This document shows positions 56,428 through 64,000 of a DNA stretch of 64,000 bases, in pieces. Each line of letters opens with the position of its first letter. Position 1 is the stretch's first letter. Position numbers and translations under genes: made by a program. Source of the DNA: Craterilacuibacter sinensis (lineage in GTDB: Bacteria; Pseudomonadota; Gammaproteobacteria; Burkholderiales; Chromobacteriaceae); NCBI RefSeq assembly GCF_009831765.1, contig NZ_WSSB01000001.1, forward strand, positions 296,180 to 360,179. Direction: 5' to 3'. Below the pieces are notes generated by a model. That model worked only from the letters and a program-made list of their open reading frames with translations. It had not been told where the DNA came from and did not search any database.

Positions 56428-57189
56428 CTATCTAACGAACTCGTTTTTCCATTGCCGCAAAATGGTAAAGGTTTCCAGGCCCGGCTTGACTGCATGTCCT
56501 GCACGGCTGGACGCTGCCGCCACAAGCGTTGGAAGCGAGGCGCGCAGGAAGGGGTTGCTGGCTTTTTCTGCACTGAGCAGAACCGGCAGCGTGGGGGTGC
56601 TGGACTCCATGCATTGTTGCGCCCATACCAGCCTGTCCTTGATGGTCCGATTGTCCGGCTCGCATGCTTGGGCAAAATAGAGGTTGGCCAGTGTGTACTC
56701 ATGGGCAGGATAGAGGCGTGTAGTGTCGGGCAAGCCTGCCAGTCGGGATAGCGACTGGTACATCATGGCTGGTGTGCCTTCGAATAGGCGCCCGCAGCCT
56801 GCGGCAAACAGTGTGTCTCCGGTAAAGGCAAAGTCAGGACCCAGATAGATCAGATGATCCAGTGTGTGGCCGGGTGTAGCGATAACATCCAGTGCCAGTT
56901 CGCCCAGACTGATTTGCCCGCCCTCGCGTACCGGGTGGGTGACACCTGCAATGGAGGCTGGACCATACACTTGCACTTCGGGGAAGTGCTCGCGCAGGCG
57001 GGCTAGTCCGCCTATATGGTCGGGGTGGTGATGGGTGAGCAGGATGGCCGTCAGTGGCTGTCGCTTTTCTGCCAGCCAAGCAAGCAAGGGTCTTGGGTCA
57101 CCCGGATCGACTGCGCATATGCCATTTCCACTTTGGAAGACCCAGATATAGTTGTCGTTGAATGCTTTGATAGGCTGGATTTCAGGCAT
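56428..57189 (-). CDS. gloB: Hydroxyacylglutathione hydrolase (glyoxalase II)
   Basis: Hydrolyses S-lactoylglutathione to D-lactate in methylglyoxal detoxification. The 253 residues contain the metallo-beta-lactamase zinc motif THHHPDHIGG (52-61), later ligands in TPGHTLDHL and GDTLFAAGCGR, PAHEYTLANL, and the C-terminal glutathione-binding segment (NPFLRASLP). AAAGGAG overlaps the stop of the upstream gene, so the two are co-translated. Gene order nicotinamidase-like to gloB. Confidence 0.95.
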   Translation of the reverse strand: MPEIQPIKAFNDNYIWVFQSGNGICAVDPGDPRPLLAWLAEKRQPLTAILLTHHHPDHIGGLARLREHFPEVQVYGPASIAGVTHPVREGGQISLGELALDVIATPGHTLDHLIYLGPDFAFTGDTLFAAGCGRLFEGTPAMMYQSLSRLAGLPDTTRLYPAHEYTLANLYFAQACEPDNRTIKDRLVWAQQCMESSTPTLPVLLSAEKASNPFLRASLPTLVAAASSRAGHAVKPGLETFTILRQWKNEFVR

Positions 57190-57193
57190 GGTG

Positions 57194-58033
57194 TCACTCC
57201 TTTGGCTGACTTGTTGCTGTCAATTGGCTTAAGTCCAGTGCACTACTGTGCACACTGTGCATGCCCCGTGCGCCCATCTTGCTCATGAATGTTTCTGCGA
57301 TGGTTTCAAAACCCGGTACCGGGCTTGAGCAATCGCTTAGCAGCCACATTTTTTGCAGGTAGGGCTCGCCCAGCTGTGTCGGCAAATCTTCTATGGTGCT
57401 GGCTACGCAGTGTGATAGTGCCTGGCCGGCAATGAGGAGGGCGTCGGCGCGAGCGAGCATCGCTATCCACGTTTTGTCGACTTGGCTTGCCGGGTCTGCG
57501 GGGTCGGGCACTTCCGCCTGAATGGCCGAATAATGCTCTGTGTTCGGGTTATAACCTTTATGGATGTAATTCACTTTAAGACCGTGGCTGTTTTCCCATT
57601 CGGCAAGACTCTTGGCCAGCCCGTTATGGACTTGCTGTCCCCAGCTGCCTTGCAGGCAATGTTCCGGCCAGACCATGAGTTGATAACGCCCGCTTTGGGC
57701 GAGTGCCTTTACATAGGCGAGGCTGTGATCTTGTTGCTGCGGATTACGCGCTTGCCAGATACCGTTTTCAATATCAGTAATCGAAATCTGGGTGAAGGGA
57801 GGCGGCGCTTCGCATGATGTATTGCACCACCAGCTCGGGTGGGCGATATCCAGTTGCTGATGTGTGTCCAGCGTAACATGGATGGCATCAAGCAAATGGC
57901 CCTGTGTTTGTATCAGACGGCTTAGTCGCAGCATGTCCGCCGTGGCGCCGGGGACGGGCAGGGCCGCAGATGGCAGGTCGCAAAAATCGTTTTGCGGGTC
58001 GATGATCAGCAGTTGTCGTTTGAGTGTGGTCAC
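57194..58033 (-). CDS. Nicotinamidase-like cysteine hydrolase (isochorismatase fold)
   Basis: Isochorismatase-superfamily hydrolase of about 279 residues. LLIIDPQNDFCDLP supplies the first catalytic Asp. VTLDTHQQLDIAHPSWW fits the metal-binding DxH...H of nicotinamidases, VWPEHCLQGSWG resembles their WPxHCxxGT segment, and IAGQALSHCVASTI supplies the nucleophilic Cys. It is larger than E. coli PncA, with inserts. Likely converts nicotinamide to nicotinate, but another amide is possible. The start is uncertain: GTG 58033 is chosen, TTG 58081 is the alternative; neither has a good Shine-Dalgarno. Confidence 0.8.
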   Translation of the reverse strand: MTTLKRQLLIIDPQNDFCDLPSAALPVPGATADMLRLSRLIQTQGHLLDAIHVTLDTHQQLDIAHPSWWCNTSCEAPPPFTQISITDIENGIWQARNPQQQDHSLAYVKALAQSGRYQLMVWPEHCLQGSWGQQVHNGLAKSLAEWENSHGLKVNYIHKGYNPNTEHYSAIQAEVPDPADPASQVDKTWIAMLARADALLIAGQALSHCVASTIEDLPTQLGEPYLQKMWLLSDCSSPVPGFETIAETFMSKMGARGMHSVHSSALDLSQLTATSQPKE

Positions 58034-58114
58034 GGAGGAAGGGGGCTCGCTAAAATCGGTCTGGAAACGGCATGCGCTCAATTATCACTGTTTTGCACAG
58101 GGGGTTGAAGTGCA

Positions 58115-58205
58115 CCTATGCCGATGCATAGGCAAGCCCATGATTTTATTGAGTGTTGGTTCCTTTGGTCGGCATTGATATGCCAAAGCCAATTTTTTTA
58201 TTTTT
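58115..58205 (+). ncRNA. Candidate sRNA or terminated leader upstream of eptB
   Basis: Two hairpins and a T-run on the plus strand with no plus-strand gene upstream. CCTATGC-cgat-GCATAGG (58115-58132) is followed by CTTTGG-tc-GGCAT-tgat-ATGCC-AAAG (58163-58188) and CCAATTTTTTTATTTTT. eptB has its own promoter-like pair downstream, so this is a possible separate transcript ending near 58205. The 5' end is unknown; a weak promoter (TGGTCA-N18-TAAAAT) ends at 58056. Confidence 0.4.
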
Positions 58206-58209
58206 CCAA

Positions 58210-58238
58210 CTGACCAGCTTAATAAATTTAGTTATGAT
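58210..58238 (+). promoter_or_regulatory. Candidate promoter of eptB
   Basis: CTGACC (58210-58215), 17 bp, TATGAT (58233-58238), 30 bp before the eptB ATG in an AT-rich region. Confidence 0.55.
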
Positions 58239-58268
58239 CCATTATTCTTAAAAGTTGAAAAGTTGCCG

Positions 58269-59954
58269 ATGCGCAAACTGCTCACCCTGTCCCAGTTTCA
58301 ACTGTCCTTGTTGTTATCCCTTTATATTGGCGTGCTACTTAATGCGAATGTATTTCTGCGGCATATAGTGCCAGCCAGCGCGGGAGAGTTCGTTTCGATC
58401 GGGGTTGAGGTCGTCGCCGTGCTGGCATTCAGTTACTTGTTATTTGCATTGGCTGGTTTGGGTGGACGTCTGGTCTACCGCGTACTGGGAAGCCTGCTGC
58501 TGTTGTTTTCTGCGGCAGCCAGCTACTACATGACGCTATTTAATGTGGTGGTTGGCTACGGTGTGATGGTGTCTGTGCTGACGACCGACACTGATCTTGC
58601 GCGCGAATCGATAGGTTGGGACTTTGTTTTGTGGCTGGTCGTTACGGCGCTTCCACCTCTTGCCTTGCTGTGGAAAACCAAGCTAGAGCGCAATATGTGG
58701 CAGGCGTTGAAAACACCAGGTCAGCGAGCTTTGCCGCTATGGACGACAGTACTGGCGTTTGTGCTGGCTGTATTTCCCCTGCGTCAGCTGGACAGGTATG
58801 AAGAAGCCAAAGCGCAGGCGAATAATACCTATAGCCCCAGCCGCGCAGGTGCGGTGGCGCATAGTTATTTGCCCAGTAACTGGATCGCGGGCCTAGGTAT
58901 GGTGGCTTATAACCGGGCCGCTGAAGCGCAAAGTAACGGCAAACTGCTGGATCCTGCGACGGCATTTAGCTGGAAAAGCAGTCCCGGCCTTGAGGACACG
59001 ACCATCGTGTTCGTGATTGGCGAAACCACACGCGGGCGTAATACCGGTTTGCTAGGGTACGGGCGCGATACCACGCCGCGTTTGGGGGGCGAAAAAAACG
59101 TACTGGCATTTCAGGGGCGTTCCTGCGATACCGCGACCAAGCTATCGTTGCGCTGCATGTTTGTGCGTGAAGGTGGTGTTTCCGACAATGCACAGCGTAC
59201 GCTCAAGGAGCGTAATGTCTTTGCCGTGCTGAAGTCACTGGGTTACAGCAGTGAGTTGTATTCCATGCAAAGCGAACTGTGGTTTTATAACAGCATGAAA
59301 GCCGATCAGTATGCGCTGCGCGAAATGGTGGTGTCGGACAAGCTCAGTAGCGGCAAGCACACGGGCGATATGCTGTTGCTGCCCCAGTTGGAGCGCTCGT
59401 TGGCGACCCATCCCAAGGGTAAGCATCTGGTGGTGTTGCATACCAAGGGTTCCCATTACCAGTATTCACAGCGTTATCCGCGCGAATTTGCCCGCTATAC
59501 CCCGGAATGCACCAGCATTGACGATGCGTGCAGCAAAGCCTCGCTGATCAATGCGTTTGATAATAGTGTGCTGTACACCGACCATGTGCTGGCCGAGGTG
59601 ATTGCGCGCCTTAAAGGGCGCAAGGCGCTGATGGTTTATGTGCCGGACCATGGCGAGTCGATTGAGGAAAATAGTCATTTCCATGCCACGCCGCGTGACA
59701 TCGCTCCGCCCGAGCAGTTTGATGTGCCGGTGGTGATGTGGGCGTCTGATGCCTATCTTGCTCAGCCCGAGGGGGCGCGTGCCTTTGCCGCGCTACGTAA
59801 GCTGCAGGCATCGGGGCGGGTGCTGCGGCATGAGGAAATCTTCGATAGCGTGCTGGGCTGTCTGGGTTACAGCTCGCCCGATGGTGGTATTCGTGCGCGC
59901 AATAACTGGTGTGCCCAGCCGCAGCCTGTATCGGTAATGCAGCTTAAGTCCTGA
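58269..59954 (+). CDS. eptB: Phosphoethanolamine transferase EptB
   Basis: Inner-membrane enzyme that adds phosphoethanolamine to lipopolysaccharide (the outer Kdo in E. coli), lowering its negative charge. The 561 residues have five N-terminal helices and a periplasmic sulfatase-fold domain. Similarity to E. coli EptB is strong (SLYIGVLLNANVF, YLPSNWIAGLG, SPDGGI..NNWC). Catalytic region: GETTRGRN, SCDTATKLSLRCMF (285-298) with the nucleophile threonine, and the zinc motif DHGES from Asp460. Start ATG 58269; TTG 58263 in frame is an alternative. It may affect polymyxin sensitivity. Confidence 0.94.
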   Translation: MRKLLTLSQFQLSLLLSLYIGVLLNANVFLRHIVPASAGEFVSIGVEVVAVLAFSYLLFALAGLGGRLVYRVLGSLLLLFSAAASYYMTLFNVVVGYGVMVSVLTTDTDLARESIGWDFVLWLVVTALPPLALLWKTKLERNMWQALKTPGQRALPLWTTVLAFVLAVFPLRQLDRYEEAKAQANNTYSPSRAGAVAHSYLPSNWIAGLGMVAYNRAAEAQSNGKLLDPATAFSWKSSPGLEDTTIVFVIGETTRGRNTGLLGYGRDTTPRLGGEKNVLAFQGRSCDTATKLSLRCMFVREGGVSDNAQRTLKERNVFAVLKSLGYSSELYSMQSELWFYNSMKADQYALREMVVSDKLSSGKHTGDMLLLPQLERSLATHPKGKHLVVLHTKGSHYQYSQRYPREFARYTPECTSIDDACSKASLINAFDNSVLYTDHVLAEVIARLKGRKALMVYVPDHGESIEENSHFHATPRDIAPPEQFDVPVVMWASDAYLAQPEGARAFAALRKLQASGRVLRHEEIFDSVLGCLGYSSPDGGIRARNNWCAQPQPVSVMQLKS

Positions 59955-59980
59955 GTCTGATGCAGTGGCCAGCGTGGGCG

Positions 59981-60865
59981 CTAGGCGGATGGCTGGCTGA
60001 AAAAGTCATGCATGGTCTGCGCCAGCGCTTGCGGTTGCTCCCATTGCACCATATGTCCTGCCTGATGGATGGTGACTTCCTGCAGTAGGCGGAAGCAGGT
60101 GCGCCGCTCGTCCAGTGTGTCGAGCACGCCCTTGGCCATGGGGTGATCCCACATATCGCCACCTAGCACCCATTGCACCGGCGCATTGATCTTGCGCCAG
60201 CAAGCCTTGGCCTCTTCCAGCCGGTACAGAATGGGGTTGACGCCTTTGTGGCGCGGGTCGGCACGGTAGTGCAATGCCCCGTCGGCAAGGCGGGTCAATT
60301 GCTCGGCCATATAGCTTGCGTGTTCGGCCTGCATGCGCGGATTGCGCTCTTGCAGTTTGTCCGCGAGTTTGGACGTGCTTTCCAGTTGGCCAAATGCGGG
60401 GGGCTGGTTTTGCTCTTTCAGCCAGCGCGCATAGCGCCCGGGAGCTTCTTCGGGGCGTGTTTGTGCAAGACCAAAACCTTCTATCAGCATAAGCCTGTCT
60501 ATACGCTCCGGGCGAATGCCGGCATAAAGCCCCGCTATCATGGCGCCCATGCTGTGTCCGGCCAGCATGACGGCTTTGCCCGGGCTGAGTGCATCCAGTA
60601 GTGCGTCCAGGTCCGCCAGATAGTCTGGAAAATAGTAGCTGCTGTGATTCCACGAACTGTCGCCAAAACCGCGCAAATCCGGCGCGACGAGGTGCCAGTG
60701 TGTAGCCAGATGATCGGCGACAAACTGGAAAGTCGCTGCGCTATCCATCCAGCCGTGTAGCAATACCAGAAGCGGCTTATCAGGGTTTCCCCAGTGCAGG
60801 ATGCGGGTGCGGTGTTTGTCGCGCTGGTGTAGTTCCGAGCGGGCGTTCTGGAGTGGCGTGTACAT
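59981..60865 (-). CDS. Alpha/beta hydrolase
   Basis: Predicted serine hydrolase of 294 residues. It has an oxyanion-loop LLVLLHGWMDSAATFQFVAD, DLRGFGDS, the nucleophile elbow AGHSMGAMIAGLYAG, and a C-terminal histidine in HQAGHMVQWEQP. No signal peptide. The substrate is unknown; similar proteins act on esters or C-C bonds. No Shine-Dalgarno is visible before ATG 60865. It faces the same way as guaB but lies beyond the guaB terminator. Confidence 0.88.
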   Translation of the reverse strand: MYTPLQNARSELHQRDKHRTRILHWGNPDKPLLVLLHGWMDSAATFQFVADHLATHWHLVAPDLRGFGDSSWNHSSYYFPDYLADLDALLDALSPGKAVMLAGHSMGAMIAGLYAGIRPERIDRLMLIEGFGLAQTRPEEAPGRYARWLKEQNQPPAFGQLESTSKLADKLQERNPRMQAEHASYMAEQLTRLADGALHYRADPRHKGVNPILYRLEEAKACWRKINAPVQWVLGGDMWDHPMAKGVLDTLDERRTCFRLLQEVTIHQAGHMVQWEQPQALAQTMHDFFSQPSA

Positions 60866-60920
60866 GGCGGGTAGGGGGGGGCTGAATAAGGTGTTATTTT
60901 AACGTCATTATGAGTGGCGT

Positions 60921-60950
60921 AAAAAAACCGCACCCTGATCTTGGGTGCGG
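60921..60950 (-). terminator. Rho-independent terminator after guaB
   Basis: Minus strand CCGCACCC-aagatca-GGGTGCGG followed by TTTTTTT. Confidence 0.92.
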
Positions 60951-60972
60951 TATCCGGCAACAGCGGAGGGTT

Positions 60973-62493
<1,521 letters not shown>

Positions 62494-62574
62494 CTAGCCG
62501 GGCCTATTTTGTGGTGGTATGCCGGTAGCAGGCGTGCTTGGGGGATAGGTTGTTTACGCAGTTTCGGGGGGAGT

Positions 62575-62985
62575 ATGAATTTCAGAGTGGTTTTATGTGG
62601 CGCTACATTGCTGCTGGCTTCGTTTTCCGCTGTGGCGGAAGTTTATAAGTGGAAAGATGCCAGCGGGCGTACGGTCTATTCCGACCGGCCTCCAGCTGGC
62701 GCTCAGGCGCAGAAGATGGATGTGCGTACGGGTGTGGCGGTTGCGCGCGAAGCGAGCGCGCCGGCAGTCGGTCAAGCTGTGACGCCGGCGGCTGCCTCGG
62801 CGGCAAGTCTGCAGGATGAGGCAGCGCAGCTGAATAAAAAGGTTGAAGACTATAACCGGCGCATGCGTGCGGATAACTGCAGTCGCGCCAAAACCAATCT
62901 TGAGCGGGCGGAAGCGGCCAAGCCGCGTAGCGAAGCGGTCCTGACAACGGCCCGCAAGGATGTGAAAGAGTGGTGCGGTTCGTGA
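62575..62985 (+). CDS. DUF4124-domain periplasmic protein
   Basis: Exported protein of 136 residues. The signal peptide ends at Ala21. The mature N-terminus [21 protein letters not shown] is the DUF4124 motif, common in beta- and gammaproteobacteria and of unknown function. A C-terminal helical region (about 82-130) is rich in Lys/Glu and has two cysteines (DNCSRAK, EWCGS) that could form a disulfide. GGGGGGAG precedes ATG 62575. Its stop overlaps the uvrC GTG start by 4 bp. Confidence 0.88.
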   Translation: MNFRVVLCGATLLLASFSAVAEVYKWKDASGRTVYSDRPPAGAQAQKMDVRTGVAVAREASAPAVGQAVTPAAASAASLQDEAAQLNKKVEDYNRRMRADNCSRAKTNLERAEAAKPRSEAVLTTARKDVKEWCGS

Positions 62986-64000
62986 ACGTATCTGATGTGG
63001 CCGAGTTTCTGCGCGGTCTGCCATCTTTGCCTGGCGTCTATCGCATGCTGGATGCTGCCGGCAAGGTTCTGTATGTCGGCAAGGCCATAGACCTCAAGCG
63101 CCGCGTCAGTTCTTATTTTCAGAAGTCGGATCTGAGTCCGCGCATTCAGTTGATGGTGCGCCAGATTGCTGCGATTGAAACCACGGTAACGCGCTCGGAG
63201 GCTGAGGCGCTGGTTCTGGAGAACAATCTGATCAAAGCACTGGCGCCGCGTTACAACATTCTGTTTCGCGACGACAAAACTTACCCTTATCTGATGATTT
63301 CTGCTCATGCCTTTCCGCAACTGGCGTACTTTCGTGGTGAGCCCAAAAAACCGCACCAGTATTTCGGGCCGTTTCCCAATGGCTATGCAGTGCGCGAAAG
63401 TATCCAGATCTTGCAGAAGGTGTTCCGCCTGCGCACCTGTGAAGACTCGGTGTTTGCCAACCGTTCGCGTCCCTGCCTGTTATTCCAGATCAAGCGTTGT
63501 ACTGCGCCTTGTGTGGACAAAATCAGTGCCGGGGCTTACGCGCAGGACGTGGCCAGTGCTGCTGCTTTTTTGTCGGGCAAGCAAAGTGAGCTGATTGATG
63601 GTTTGTCGCAGCGCATGCTGCAGGCGGCCGAGGCGCTGGAGTTCGAGTTGGCGGCCGAACTGCGCGATCAGGTGCAGGCCTTGTCGCGCGTGCAGGAGCA
63701 GCAGTTCGTGTCCAGTAACACCTCGCAACTTGATGTCGATGTGGTGGTGGCTGTTCTGGAGGCAGGGGTGGCCTGCGTCAATCTGGTGATGGTGCGTGGC
63801 GGACGTCATCTGGGTGACAAAAGCTTTTTTCCTGTTAATGCCGAAGATAGCGATGCTTCAGTCATGTTGGAGGCTTTTCTAGGTCAGCATTATCTGACGG
63901 CGCCTTTGCCTGCCGTGCTGGTGGTCAATCATGCCATTCCGGAGGTGGTGAGTGATGCGTTGCAGGCGCGTGCAGGACATGCCTTGCATATTGTGAGTCA
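62982..64000 (+). CDS. uvrC: Excinuclease ABC subunit C (3' end outside window)
   Basis: Makes both incisions around DNA lesions in nucleotide excision repair. The 339 visible codons begin at a GTG overlapping the upstream stop (GTGA) and give [20 protein letters not shown]. The GIY-YIG nuclease domain is present ([19 protein letters not shown], then [20 protein letters not shown]). The cysteine segment [17 protein letters not shown] and the UVR motif helix ([16 protein letters not shown]) follow. The C-terminal RNase H-like and HhH domains lie beyond base 64000. Confidence 0.96.
   Translation, partial: MNVSDVAEFLRGLPSLPGVYRMLDAAGKVLYVGKAIDLKRRVSSYFQKSDLSPRIQLMVRQIAAIETTVTRSEAEALVLENNLIKALAPRYNILFRDDKTYPYLMISAHAFPQLAYFRGEPKKPHQYFGPFPNGYAVRESIQILQKVFRLRTCEDSVFANRSRPCLLFQIKRCTAPCVDKISAGAYAQDVASAAAFLSGKQSELIDGLSQRMLQAAEALEFELAAELRDQVQALSRVQEQQFVSSNTSQLDVDVVVAVLEAGVACVNLVMVRGGRHLGDKSFFPVNAEDSDASVMLEAFLGQHYLTAPLPAVLVVNHAIPEVVSDALQARAGHALHIVS

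Overview
The window reads as about 64 kb of chromosome from a betaproteobacterium, most likely order Neisseriales (Chromobacteriaceae-like). The reasons are a moderately GC-rich sequence, protein sequences of Neisseria/Chromobacterium type (judged from memory, no search run), the TCA-cycle gene order, and the translation cluster thrS-infC-rpmI-rplT-pheS-pheT-ihfA-merR-tRNA-Pro. No insertion sequence, phage gene, CRISPR array, rRNA or plasmid feature was seen, so this is essentially core genome with a few lineage-specific small genes.

Layout. 1-3.4 kb (minus strand): prfB-lysS pair, prfB with its programmed +1 frameshift, then mdh. 3.6-17.9 kb (plus): a GntR/HutC regulator, then sdhC-sdhD-sdhA-sdhB-sdhE-gltA, a terminator, then sucA-sucB-(61-aa membrane ORF)-lpdA-(87-aa membrane ORF)-sucC-sucD. 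With mdh this covers most of the TCA cycle. 17.9-23.5 kb: a short GlpD-like oxidoreductase, a 43-residue DUF3149-type peptide behind a perfect FNR box, two tandem paralogous 83-aa membrane proteins, a LEA-type lipoprotein with a LysR regulator divergent from cidAB/lrgAB, and an OmpA-type lipoprotein. 23.7-37.3 kb: hotdog thioesterase, pseudouridine synthase, DEAD-box helicase, feoAB with a Fur-like box, dcd, a glycine-zipper protein, an RBBP9-type hydrolase, mutL, a DedA protein, and yajC-secD-secF with tgt.

37.4-45.2 kb (plus): tRNA-Val(GAC) and the thrS to tRNA-Pro(GGG) translation cluster, where infC appears to start at AUA. 45.2-51 kb: murI, apbC/mrp, an MdfA-like exporter and metG. 51-64 kb: an isolated 63-aa gene, acylphosphatase, D-lactate dehydrogenase, yaaA, dtd, an MltD-type transglycosylase, a nicotinamidase-like hydrolase with gloB, eptB (lipid A/Kdo phosphoethanolamine transferase), an alpha/beta hydrolase, guaB, a DUF4124 protein and the start of uvrC, which runs off the window.

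No clearly new multi-gene system is visible. The best leads are small: orphan terminated structures upstream of eptB (candidate sRNA), the FNR-box peptide gene, the twin 83-aa membrane proteins, the small membrane ORFs inside the suc operon, the isolated 63-aa gene, and several unassigned mRNA leaders (rpmI, pheS, secD, the mdfA-like gene).
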